Assembly: GCA_017302715.1 (NCBI GenBank)
Contig: JAFLCD010000001.1
Location: forward strand, 310,001 to 374,000
Length of the DNA: 64,000 nucleotides
Reading direction: 5' to 3'
DNA from: Deltaproteobacteria bacterium
GTDB taxonomy: Bacteria; Bdellovibrionota; UBA2394
The first letter of the stretch is position 1. Every line of letters starts with the position of its first letter. Below are positions 1-7,327 of this stretch, piece by piece. The notes beneath the pieces were generated by a model. That model was not told where the DNA came from and searched no databases. It was given only the letters and a program-made list of their open reading frames with translations. Position numbers and translations under genes: made by a program.

Positions 1-176
1 TAAGCTGACATGATCCCGGTGGGCAAAAGAACGATTAGAATAATAGCGACACTTAATCCTAAAATAGATTGTTCAAGTGCGTCGATGCGATCACCAACAA
101 AAAAATGTGCGGCCACAAGTATTAATAATAATCCAAAAGGTATCCATCCCCAGCGGGACTCAAGACGTGAAATCAT
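1..176 (-). CDS. partial inner-membrane protein (N-terminus only)
   Basis: The 5' end of a minus-strand gene that runs off the left edge. It starts at an ATG at 176-174 that overlaps the stop of the upstream HEAT-repeat gene as ATGA, so the two are probably translationally coupled. The visible 58 residues hold a basic-aromatic start (MISRLESRWG), a hydrophobic segment at about 11-25, a short polar stretch (VGDRIDALEQS) and a second hydrophobic segment at about 40-56. It is probably a small polytopic membrane protein. No family can be named from this fragment. Confidence 0.6.
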   Translation of the reverse strand, partial: MISRLESRWGWIPFGLLLILVAAHFFVGDRIDALEQSILGLSVAIILIVLLPTGIMSA

Positions 177-619
177 TGTTTCTTCGTAGCTTTTGTTTTA
201 GGTGCTGCAGGTTTTGCAGGATTGTTTTTCTTAGCTTCTTTTTCTTCCAGTTTCTGCGCGGCAAGCTTTAAATTTTCTTCGACAGATTGAATGCTGCGAC
301 GAACTTCAGATAAGAGATAAGGATCTTTTTCTTCTCCCAACTGATCTTGCAAAACTTTTAAGCTGTCGGCGTTTGGGATTTTAGCAAGCGTTCTAAGCGC
401 TTGAAATCTCACTTCACCAGAAGAGTCGCGAACGACGTCCGAAAGTTTTGCTGGAATATCGGCTTGTCGAAGTTCGCCTAATTTTTGAAGAGCGTTAATT
501 TTAAGATCGACCGAATCAGATCTCAGTTGAGAAATCCAAAAATCTTTGTTTTGAGAGAGTAGCTCTGGCGGGGGAAGAGCATTGAGTAGCAAATGAAAAC
601 AAAGACTTAAAATAATCAC
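173..619 (-). CDS. secreted HEAT-repeat protein
   Basis: 148 residues. A short hydrophobic N-terminus (IILSLCFHLLLNAL) looks like a signal sequence. Residues about 25-110 show three degenerate HEAT/armadillo-like helical pairs (for example DLKINALQKLGELR and EVRFQALRTLAKI), a scaffold usually used for protein binding. The tail from about 115 is Lys/Ala rich (coiled coil, then APKTKATKKQ). It overlaps both neighbours by 4 bases (ATGA at 616-619 and 173-176), giving a three-gene cell-envelope operon. The binding partner is unknown. HEAT assignment is by pattern, not by search. Confidence 0.7.
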   Translation of the reverse strand: MIILSLCFHLLLNALPPPELLSQNKDFWISQLRSDSVDLKINALQKLGELRQADIPAKLSDVVRDSSGEVRFQALRTLAKIPNADSLKVLQDQLGEEKDPYLLSEVRRSIQSVEENLKLAAQKLEEKEAKKNNPAKPAAPKTKATKKQ

Positions 620-1155
620 AGTTTGATCTCCTTTTTAGAAATATAATTTCTGCCCACTTTGAGGCAATTTTCTTGAACTTGAAGTGCTTCTTTTGAAAAA
701 CTTTCTTTGGGTAATTTTGATTTTTCAGCCGTCATCGACAAATACGCAGTCGGTATTCCTTTTCGCTCGTATTTTCCAGGCTCGCCTTTTTTGCTGATCA
801 ATTGGTAATCCACTTTGACGAAGTCTAAATGAACGGCCTCTAAATCTGGAAATTCTTTAAAAACCGCTGCCGCTCCTTGCCCGACTTTCTGACCTCGACC
901 TGAAAGTAGCCATTGATAGCCTAAGCACTCGATTTTTTCGGCCTTAGGCTCGGGAGGAAGATCCCTCCAAACGCTGATAAAAACCTGATTATCTTTGATT
1001 TCGATTTTATCGAAGGGCGATTTCATCTCGGGCTTTAAATAATGTATCGAAAGTATATCTTCAATGCGTTCAATGGGGGTCTTTTGAGACTGCGCTTGCC
1101 CAAAAACAGGGGAGATCACTAGATTAATGAAAGTGAAAAAGAAAAAAGCTCTCAA
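616..1155 (-). CDS. hypothetical secreted protein
   Basis: About 179 residues with a strong signal peptide (AFFFFTFINLVISPVFG, then QAQS). I prefer the TTG at 1155-1153, because GGGAG lies 8 bases upstream of it (1163-1167). A longer reading frame exists from a TTG at 1170, but that start has no ribosome site. The mature part has no recognised domain; two Cys residues (in IECLGYQW and QENCLKVG) could form a disulfide in the periplasm. It is first in the operon with the HEAT-repeat gene. Its 5' end overlaps the divergent adenylosuccinate lyase gene by 29 bases. Confidence 0.65.
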   Translation of the reverse strand: MRAFFFFTFINLVISPVFGQAQSQKTPIERIEDILSIHYLKPEMKSPFDKIEIKDNQVFISVWRDLPPEPKAEKIECLGYQWLLSGRGQKVGQGAAAVFKEFPDLEAVHLDFVKVDYQLISKKGEPGKYERKGIPTAYLSMTAEKSKLPKESFSKEALQVQENCLKVGRNYISKKEIKL

Positions 1156-2560
1156 AACAAAATCTCCCAAATTAACCTCGAGTTCGACGACAAAAGTTTC
1201 GGCCGATCAAACTCATAACCAATACCGTAATATTCTTGGAAGCCGCTACGCAAGTCCAGCAATGTCGGCGGTCTTTTCGGAGCGGCATCGAGCAGAAATT
1301 TGGCGAGACTTGTGGATCATTTTGGCGAGCGAAGAGCAGAAGCTTGGACTTCCGATTAGCTCCGCTCAAGTCGAAGCTTTAAAAAAGGCGAAAAAGGATA
1401 TCGACTTCGATCGAATTCGCGAAATCGAAACCAAATTGAAGCACGATGTGATGAGCCACCTCAAAGCTTATGCCGAAAAAGCCAAAGAGGCTGAGCCGAT
1501 CATGCACTTGGGAGCAACTTCGGCTTTTATTACCGATAATGCCGACGCGCTTTTGTTGAAAGAGGGCGCCGTTTTGATTTTGCAAAAATTGGGAGTGATT
1601 TTAGAAAGCCTAGGTTCTTTGATGCTCACTTACAAAAACTTAGAAACCACGGGCTTCACCCACTTTCAGCCGGCGCAGCCTGTAACGGTGGGCAAGCGTT
1701 TTGCACTTTGGGCTCAGGATTTACTTTGGGATTACGAAGAACTTGAATTTGCGCTTCAGAGATTAGAGCCACTCGGTTGCAAAGGAACGACGGGAACTCA
1801 AGCTTCGTTCGCCGTTTTATTTAAAAATGATTTTAAAAAAGTAAAAGCTTTAGATGATGGAGTTTGCAAGCAAATGGGATTTGATCGTGCAGTAGCTTTG
1901 AGCGGACAAACTCTCTCTCGCAAAGTGGACGTTTGGTTTTTGCAAGCTCTCGCCAATTTAGGCGCGAGCTTCTCCAAAATGAGTTACGATATGCGACTTC
2001 TTCAACATCTTCGCGAAGTCACCGAACCTTTTGCCGAAAAACAAATTGGAAGTTCAGCGATGCCGTACAAACAAAATCCGATGCTCGCCGAACGCATCAC
2101 CGGACTTTCAAGATTTTTGATGGGACTTTCGAGCAATGCTAATTGGACATTCGCCACTCAGTGGCTCGAGCGATCACTCGATGATTCAAGTAATCGACGC
2201 CTGACTTTGCCCGAGGCTTTTTTAACAGCGGATGCACTTTGCGAATCAGCGCATCGATTGCTGAAAGGCGTTCAAGTTCATAAAACTGAAATTAAAAATC
2301 GAATCGATATTTACGCCGCTCAATTTGAAACTGAAGCTCTAATGATGGAAGGAACTCTGAAAGGTGGATCTCGCCAAAAAATTCACGAAGAGATTCGTCA
2401 GCAGATGCTCAAAGGAAAATTAAATAAAAAGGGAATTAAATATTCGCTCTCAGGTTTTGCGAGTGAGCAAGTTCAAGATTTTCATAAAAATATTTTGAGT
2501 CCGTTTTTGAAATCTCGAAAAAAATCGAAAGGCGTTTCGTTTAACGCAGCTGCTATTTAA
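1127..2560 (+). CDS. purB: adenylosuccinate lyase, eukaryote-like type
   Basis: 477 residues. It cleaves SAICAR and adenylosuccinate, releasing fumarate, in cytosolic purine synthesis. The fumarase/aspartase superfamily signature GSSAMPYKQNPM is at about 308-319, and TGFTHFQPAQPVTVGKR and KGTTGTQASF are intact. The start of the fold (SRYASPAMSAVFSE), the HDVMSHL segment and the LDDSSNRR motif resemble animal ADSL more than E. coli or Bacillus PurB as I remember them. A Lys/Ser/Thr-rich 30-residue leader precedes the conserved region. No ATG or TTG occurs inside that leader, so ATG 1127 (or GTG 1133) must be the start. No other purine gene is nearby. It is followed at once by a perfect palindromic repeat. 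Confidence 0.93.
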   Translation: MKVKKKKALKTKSPKLTSSSTTKVSADQTHNQYRNILGSRYASPAMSAVFSERHRAEIWRDLWIILASEEQKLGLPISSAQVEALKKAKKDIDFDRIREIETKLKHDVMSHLKAYAEKAKEAEPIMHLGATSAFITDNADALLLKEGAVLILQKLGVILESLGSLMLTYKNLETTGFTHFQPAQPVTVGKRFALWAQDLLWDYEELEFALQRLEPLGCKGTTGTQASFAVLFKNDFKKVKALDDGVCKQMGFDRAVALSGQTLSRKVDVWFLQALANLGASFSKMSYDMRLLQHLREVTEPFAEKQIGSSAMPYKQNPMLAERITGLSRFLMGLSSNANWTFATQWLERSLDDSSNRRLTLPEAFLTADALCESAHRLLKGVQVHKTEIKNRIDIYAAQFETEALMMEGTLKGGSRQKIHEEIRQQMLKGKLNKKGIKYSLSGFASEQVQDFHKNILSPFLKSRKKSKGVSFNAAAI

Positions 2561-2642
2561 GGGGTCGGGCCCCGAAGGTGCCAGGTCAGCTTAGATAAAT
2601 TAAATTAATTTGCTGACCTGGCACCTTCGGGGCCCGACCCCT
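2560..2642. repeat. palindromic REP-like element, copy 1
   Basis: Two perfectly complementary 31-base arms (2560-2590 and 2612-2642) around a 21-base AT-rich spacer. The arms start AGGGGTCGGGCCCCGAAGG and end at the core GGTGCCAGGTCAGC. The element begins at the last base of the purB stop codon. Relatives lie at 6165-6277 and 35509-35600, so this is a dispersed family rather than a local terminator, although a folded arm could also slow transcription leaving purB. Confidence 0.9.
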
Positions 2643-2645
2643 AAT

Positions 2646-2700
2646 AAAAAAGGCTCTGCCTGGTCCAACTTTCGAATCTCCCGACCAAACAGAGCCTTTT
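2646..2700 (-). terminator. intrinsic terminator, probably bidirectional
   Basis: GGCTCTG (2652-2658) pairs with CAGAGCC (2690-2696), with an inner TGGTC/GACCA pairing. Read on the minus strand the stem is followed by TTTTTT, so it ends the Ig-like lipoprotein operon. On the plus strand it is followed by TTTT and may also stop purB. A further 8-bp hairpin (CCGACTTA/TAAGTCGG, 2729-2752) lies between it and the lipoprotein stop codon. Confidence 0.75.
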
Positions 2701-2780
2701 ATTGCGTACCCCCTAGGATAACTGTAGACCGACTTACTTGCCATCTAAGTCGGGGGTCCAGAAAATCAAATTTAAAAAGC

Positions 2781-3674
2781 TTAGGTTCCTCCCCAGTAAT
2801 TAAATAAAATAAATTTATAATCTTCAAAATGTGAAGTGCTCAAAGTTTCTCCGCTGATTCCTCGGAAAGCTGGATCAGGATTTCCATTGCCGAGCTTGGG
2901 TCTCCAAACTTCGATGAAGGCAAACGAATTATCTTGGTAAGCTTGATAGGGAATAAAAGTCAATCGATTGCAAAATCCTGCATACAAACATGTGAGACAA
3001 ATTTGCCCGGCCATTCCACCGATCGTAAATCGGTTGCCTTGATCTGCGGGATCCACGTTGATGACTTGTAAAACATTTTGCCAAAGAGCCTGTTGCTGAG
3101 CAGATCCGCAGGTTGGCTGATTGGGATAAATAGGCTCAGAAAATTCTACGGTGATTTGTGTGTTTGGAAACATCACAGGAAAAGTTTTGAAAGGCCAATC
3201 GGGATAAGTCGCCATGACTTTGAATTTTCCTGTGCTTGAGGCAAGAGTTTCTTTGGTTCGAAATTCCCAAGACTGTGTTCCTGAAGCTTCAGCAATATAA
3301 GTTTGAACAAAATAAGTGGTGTCTGGATCTAGAGGAGCGTCATAACCTGCGAGAGTTCGATTGAAAGTGATCGTCTGATTATTATTTGAAAAAGTAAAAT
3401 ATCCGGGAACGAGTTGATAATTGTCATCCAAAACTTGAAAGCGAAAAGGATCGTTGAGCAAAGCGCCTGGGTCAATGGGTGCAGACATTGTCATCGAAAT
3501 TTTTGTGCTTGGGTCGACATCACTCTGTAAATCGAGAGGCTTAATGCTCATCGTCCAAGTTCCTACAATTGGATTTACGTTTTCAACCGAGTTTCCGGCA
3601 GCTGGAATTTGCGCGCAGCTTTGCAAGACTCCAGAGGCGAGCAAAATGAAAAATAAGAAATAATTTATTTTCAT
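2781..3674 (-). CDS. Ig-like (Big_5/SbsA-type) lipoprotein
   Basis: 297 residues. The type II signal peptide ends in the lipobox LQSC (about residues 17-20), so the protein should be lipid-anchored in the envelope. Two Ig-like domains of the SbsA/Big_5 style are visible: about 35-140 (typical STKISMTMSAPIDPGAL and FNRTLAGYDAPLDPDTTYFV) and about 150-290 (NTQITVEFSEPI). A Cys pair in GQICLTCLYAGFC may form disulfides. It is the last gene of a three-lipoprotein operon and overlaps the upstream gene by ATGA. Likely a surface or periplasmic structural or adhesive protein; no enzyme motif is seen. Confidence 0.75.
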   Translation of the reverse strand: MKINYFLFFILLASGVLQSCAQIPAAGNSVENVNPIVGTWTMSIKPLDLQSDVDPSTKISMTMSAPIDPGALLNDPFRFQVLDDNYQLVPGYFTFSNNNQTITFNRTLAGYDAPLDPDTTYFVQTYIAEASGTQSWEFRTKETLASSTGKFKVMATYPDWPFKTFPVMFPNTQITVEFSEPIYPNQPTCGSAQQQALWQNVLQVINVDPADQGNRFTIGGMAGQICLTCLYAGFCNRLTFIPYQAYQDNSFAFIEVWRPKLGNGNPDPAFRGISGETLSTSHFEDYKFILFNYWGGT

Positions 3675-4840
3675 TTGCCGGCTCCAAGAATCAAAGTTTT
3701 TACGTCTTGAAATCCTTCGCCAAGATTGACTCCAGAAGAATGAAAAAATCCGCCGGCGATCACCGAGTGAAGTTGAGGAAATCGATTGGCACGTGTAACG
3801 AATCCCTGAAGTAGAACCACAATCGTTTGAGCAGACGTATCTGGATAAGGAACGCTAGGAGTAAAAATCAAAGTTTTTCGATTTTCGCTGCGAATCGTTC
3901 CATCGAGAGTCCTTAAATTATTTTTAATAAATGTTTGCCATCCTGATGGGTTAAGAACGGCATCGGGTACATTCGAGATCAACTCAGTGAGTTGCTTCGC
4001 AGAACTTACAACTCCGATGGCAACGCCAGGAAATTGATAACTTGAGTTGATAGCGATTGGCCCAAAATCTACATTCACATCTCGAGCGGCATCAAAACTG
4101 ATATGTCGAAAGGGTTCAGAAAAAGTAATATAGACGGATGCTTTGGGATTCATCGTCACGGACCTGGCATCGATGATTTCAGCCAAAGATGAATTTGGTT
4201 TTCCGTTGAGTAAAATTCCTGGACCGAAAGAACTCACTTCAAGTCGAGAGCGACTTGTCAAACCCAAAACGCTGTCGCCCGTTTTGAATTTGATCGATTG
4301 ATCCAATAAAGTTGAGCCGTAATAAGAAGCAATTCCTACTGGCGTGTCTGTGGATTTTCCATCGGGTCGAGATCTCATCATTAAGTAATAATTTTTCTTT
4401 GGAATGAAAGAAGTTCCTGAAACTGAATTAGGTTTGATAATCACTTGTTGAACAAAACCTGAGTCTAATTCATCGACTGGATTGCGATAGCAAGCATCGC
4501 CAGATTTTGGAAGAATAGGTGGCTGAGGATCCGTTTGCAAAACTCCTGCAAAGTGACTGCCGTCATCTGTAAATAATTCAAAATTAAATGGGCGAGCAGA
4601 GTAGTAATCTAAAATAGATGCAAAAGTTAATCGGATGCGCGAGTTGATTGGAATCTCACTCGCATCGGTGAGGGGAACAAAGGCAGTGCCATTATAATAC
4701 TCTTTTTTGCAAATTTTTAAGTCAGCGACATTGTAAACAGAAGTCGTATTTGTCGTGGATTCGATTCCGCCGGCGCAAGCTTGAAAGGCGAGACTTGAGG
4801 CGATGATCAGAAATACTTTATGTAATTTCTCTAAGCGCAA
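3671..4840 (-). CDS. Ig-like lipoprotein
   Basis: 389 residues starting at TTG (4840-4838) with GAGGGG about 6 bases upstream. The signal peptide ends in the lipobox FQAC. The body alternates beta-rich stretches with SbsA-like phrases (SVYITFSEPFRHIS and RKTLIFTPSVPYPD), so at least one and probably two Big_5-type Ig domains are present. Two conserved-looking Cys (ICKKEY and GDACYRNP) are in the N-terminal half. It is co-transcribed with its flanking lipoprotein genes. Function unknown; a surface role is inferred from architecture only. Confidence 0.72.
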   Translation of the reverse strand: MRLEKLHKVFLIIASSLAFQACAGGIESTTNTTSVYNVADLKICKKEYYNGTAFVPLTDASEIPINSRIRLTFASILDYYSARPFNFELFTDDGSHFAGVLQTDPQPPILPKSGDACYRNPVDELDSGFVQQVIIKPNSVSGTSFIPKKNYYLMMRSRPDGKSTDTPVGIASYYGSTLLDQSIKFKTGDSVLGLTSRSRLEVSSFGPGILLNGKPNSSLAEIIDARSVTMNPKASVYITFSEPFRHISFDAARDVNVDFGPIAINSSYQFPGVAIGVVSSAKQLTELISNVPDAVLNPSGWQTFIKNNLRTLDGTIRSENRKTLIFTPSVPYPDTSAQTIVVLLQGFVTRANRFPQLHSVIAGGFFHSSGVNLGEGFQDVKTLILGAGK

Positions 4841-4871
4841 ATTTTTCCCCTCGGCATTTTCCTTCTGCCAT

Positions 4872-4929
4872 CAAAGCGGTCGAAATCTTCGGTCGCTTTG
4901 AGAGGGGCTCAAGATATTTTCTTGAGCCC
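4872..4929 (-). other. two stem-loops between lipoprotein genes
   Basis: The 124-base gap holds two good hairpins: GGGCTCAAG/CTTGAGCCC (9 bp, 4905-4929) and CAAAGCG/CGCTTTG (7 bp, 4872-4900). Neither has a T-run on the minus strand, so they are not classical terminators. They may stabilise or process the operon mRNA and set different expression of the first lipoprotein against the two downstream ones. Confidence 0.5.
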
Positions 4930-4964
4930 TCGGAAAATATGAAAACGTTTTCTAAATAACTAAT

Positions 4965-5954
4965 TTAGAATTTCACTCCTGTCGGTTGATAAACCGTCTG
5001 AAACATAGGGACTCCGTTTGCTCCGCGCAGAGATCTACTTATAACCACGAAGCTGAGTGTGCTTGAAGTCCAACCATCTGATTCAGGTGTGACAATGACG
5101 ACTGAATTTTGAGCTTTGTTAGGATCGGAGTTATCAAATCGAACTGAGAAGTTGCGATCTGCGCCAACGACTCCTGCACTCCATCGATAGAGACCAATGC
5201 TGGCTTTAACAGTTCGAAGATCAACAGGTGCTGTAAATGTAATGGTAATATTCTGGTTTTTTTCCATTCCAAAGCCGGCAAGGCTAAATAGAAAGGAGCT
5301 GATCGAACTCCAAACGGCGTTATATAAAGTTGTTTGCATAAGAGATTCGGCGTTCGAAGCAAATACGATATTTCCCGTATTCTCGTCGATCGATCCGTAG
5401 TCAGTTGTTGGAGGAAGTTTATAATGTTCCGTATAGCCCGTTCCATCAATATGCCAAACATCCAAGCTGGATTGACCTTTACATGTGGTCGCATTCGCTT
5501 GAGCTACGGTGAACTCAACTGTGTTTGGTAAAACGCTCAAAGTAGAACCTGTGTTTGCATAAACGCCAAACTTCAAAGTTCTGCCTGGAGGCAATTCTGA
5601 TTTTGGCGAGAAATTGTAAAGACAAGTAGTCGCCGAATCTTTCACTGGATACGAAGAATTCAGAGGATATTTTTGAGTTAAATTTTGATCAAAGACCGCC
5701 ACCATATCTTGAATGGCTGAATTCACTTGGCAGGCCATTTGATTTTTAAAGCGAATTTGAAATTGAGGAATGGTACATAAGCCTGTGTTATTTCCTGCAG
5801 CAGGAGTTACGAAATCATAATCCTGAACCGAAATATCAAATGCTTGTTTGGAGAGAGCTCCGCTTCCTGCTTCTCCGCATCCTACGAACATAAAAGCTGC
5901 AGCGCCCGAGATAAATCCTCCGAATGCTAAAGCTTTGATTAAAGACGTTTTCAT
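4965..5954 (-). CDS. lipoprotein, Ig-like, first gene of operon
   Basis: 329 residues. The signal peptide (KALAFGGFISGAAAFMF) ends in the lipobox FVGC followed by GEAGSG. Cys residues in TGLCTIPQF, QMACQVNS, TTCLYNFS and TTCKGQSS could form two disulfides in the N-terminal half. The C-terminal third (NITITFTAPVDLRTVKA to the end) looks like one SbsA/Big_5 Ig-like domain. It is separated from the next gene by a hairpin-rich 124-base gap and probably has its own promoter in 5955-6160. All three lipoproteins share the same style, suggesting they act together at the cell surface. Confidence 0.7.
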   Translation of the reverse strand: MKTSLIKALAFGGFISGAAAFMFVGCGEAGSGALSKQAFDISVQDYDFVTPAAGNNTGLCTIPQFQIRFKNQMACQVNSAIQDMVAVFDQNLTQKYPLNSSYPVKDSATTCLYNFSPKSELPPGRTLKFGVYANTGSTLSVLPNTVEFTVAQANATTCKGQSSLDVWHIDGTGYTEHYKLPPTTDYGSIDENTGNIVFASNAESLMQTTLYNAVWSSISSFLFSLAGFGMEKNQNITITFTAPVDLRTVKASIGLYRWSAGVVGADRNFSVRFDNSDPNKAQNSVVIVTPESDGWTSSTLSFVVISRSLRGANGVPMFQTVYQPTGVKF

Positions 5955-6164
5955 ATATTATTTCCTTTCTCTATTTACTCTGTGCAAGGGAAGTCGTGAT
6001 GATTTCCCTATCAACCAAGAGAAATGAGCAACTTGTGTGCCAACCCCGTGCCAGAGTGTGGACTGAGATAAGTCTTTGAAATACTTGGTGATTAGTCGTG
6101 TGTGAAACTTTCAAGATTTTAAGGCAATTGGGACCTTGATGTCGCAGTTTGGGACATCTTAGAC

Positions 6165-6277
6165 CGCCCCAAATCTGTCCAGGTCAGCGAATTGTTTTGG
6201 AAAATTTAATAACTAAAAACGCTGACCCGGCACCTCTTGTTAGTGGCGCGCTCCCCGCACGACAACCCGACCCCCCA
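6165..6277 (-). repeat. palindromic REP-like element, copy 2 (degenerate)
   Basis: Read on the minus strand: GGGGTCGGGTT (6266-6276), a 28-base insertion, AGGTGCCGGGTCAGCG (6220-6235), an AT-rich spacer, then CGCTGACCTGG (6179-6189) and TGGGGCGG. It has the same order of blocks as copies 1 and 3 but with mismatches and the insertion. The stop codon and last 11 or so codons of the neighbouring 65-residue ORF lie inside it. The rest of the 285-base gap (5955-6239) shows no gene and presumably holds the lipoprotein operon promoter. Confidence 0.7.
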
Positions 6278-6437
6278 TTTGTTTCATCTTATGCTCCTGG
6301 TGCAGTTTTAATTCCATGATTTCGGCGTGGTGGATGGCGGCGCGGCGGGCGAGGTAGAAGCGGGCCAAGACGACCGAGGTTCCGGTGAGCATCAGCAAGA
6401 AGCAAGTCAGCGGTAAAATTGAGAATCCTTTTTTCAT
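6240..6437 (-). CDS. small single-pass membrane protein
   Basis: 65 residues: a short basic start (MKKG), one transmembrane helix at about 5-25 (FSILPLTCFLLMLTGTSVVLA), then a basic helical tail. It overlaps the upstream gene by ATGA (6434-6437) and is surely co-translated. The last residues (GGRVVVRGARH) are encoded by the palindromic repeat, so the native C-terminus may have been replaced when the element arrived. The N-terminal layout resembles pilin-like or TadE-like minor proteins, but the match is too short to name. Confidence 0.55.
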   Translation of the reverse strand: MKKGFSILPLTCFLLMLTGTSVVLARFYLARRAAIHHAEIMELKLHQEHKMKQMGGRVVVRGARH

Positions 6438-7171
6438 TTTTGTAATCTCCTTACGTTGTAGTTTGAGTCAATTCGACAACTCGAAAGGGAGCGTGAAAAT
6501 CCTCGCTGATTTGTTTGATGTTCAAAGACATCTAGTCCACGCCAATTTTGATAATCTTTCGGAGAGACTCCCGCTAATTGTCGCTTCGGATAAAATTCGA
6601 ATTCAAAATGGTGAACAGAATAAAAATATTTATCTCGCTTAAGTCGCTTCGGCCACGAGGCGCCGTAGATACTTTCCCAAGTTTTTCTTTTTTCAGAAGT
6701 TTCTTCGATTTCAAATCCGTCTTCTAAAAGCGAAATCGAATTGGATATCTCACGCAAAATTCCATTTTGAGATGTGAGTGAATTTTCACCGGCTAATCTT
6801 CTTCGAAACCCTGAAAATTTTGTCAGGTAAATCGCTCGCTGAGTTTGCTGGTAAATCATCAGGGCTTTTCCACTTGCTGACAGGCCTTGCAGTAATGCTA
6901 CGACCGTCGCGCAAAATCCTGGAACAAGTTCACCACCAGCCGCACAAGCCAAAGCGATTTCATCCATTCGATTCTGAATAAAGATGATCTTGGTATTCGT
7001 TCCTTCAATGGTCTCAACAATAAACTTTTGCCGATCATGGCAAAGGGCGAGGGTAAAGGTGTCGAGCCGCACTTGCTCGGTGGCGCGCTTGCTGAGATCC
7101 GTCTGTATATTAAGGAAGGCGCAAATGAAGATCGCGATCGGTAAAATAAGTATCGGCAGTAGAAATCCCAT
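6434..7171 (-). CDS. membrane-anchored protein, TadE/TadG-like N-terminus
   Basis: 245 residues starting at ATG 7171. One N-terminal helix ([17 protein letters not shown], about 3-20) is followed by a soluble region. That layout, with a helical stretch just after the membrane ([25 protein letters not shown]), resembles TadE/TadG-type pseudopilins of Flp pilus systems, but there is no Tad ATPase, prepilin peptidase or RcpA gene in the window. It is translationally coupled to the 65-residue membrane protein. Three Cys at about 44, 75 and 87 could be paired. Assignment is an inference from topology; 'hypothetical membrane protein' is the safe name. Confidence 0.55.
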   Translation of the reverse strand: MGFLLPILILPIAIFICAFLNIQTDLSKRATEQVRLDTFTLALCHDRQKFIVETIEGTNTKIIFIQNRMDEIALACAAGGELVPGFCATVVALLQGLSASGKALMIYQQTQRAIYLTKFSGFRRRLAGENSLTSQNGILREISNSISLLEDGFEIEETSEKRKTWESIYGASWPKRLKRDKYFYSVHHFEFEFYPKRQLAGVSPKDYQNWRGLDVFEHQTNQRGFSRSLSSCRIDSNYNVRRLQK

Positions 7172-7242
7172 GGCCGCCAGTTAGTGCAATTTTTTGGCCA
7201 CCGCTCGTACGCCGCTTTTGAGGGGTTTCTGCAAATGCCGCG

Positions 7243-7276
7243 ATCCGGATATCCGGATTTCACCGGCCATCCGGAT
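7243..7276. promoter_or_regulatory. clustered ATCCGGAT palindromes upstream of ald
   Basis: Two abutting copies of the self-complementary 8-mer ATCCGGAT (7243-7258, together a perfect 16-base palindrome), and a third copy at 7269-7276. The group sits 52 bases upstream of the ald start and between divergent genes. A TTGACA hexamer follows at 7292-7297. This could be an operator for an Lrp- or TetR-like regulator; no regulator is identified. Confidence 0.4.
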
Positions 7277-7327
7277 TTAAAGGTTCCGGAATTGACAGCA
7301 GAACTGATCCCTAAGATCGTAATCGCT

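Noticed and set aside
2610-2807. 65-residue plus-strand frame after purB
   Set aside because: It is made of the palindromic repeat and terminator sequence; no signal or family features.
7184-7327. Open frame extending the alanine dehydrogenase upstream by 48 codons
   Set aside because: Ald proteins begin at MIIGVPKEI, which is exactly the ATG at 7328. The extra residues have no family similarity, and the DNA holds palindromes.
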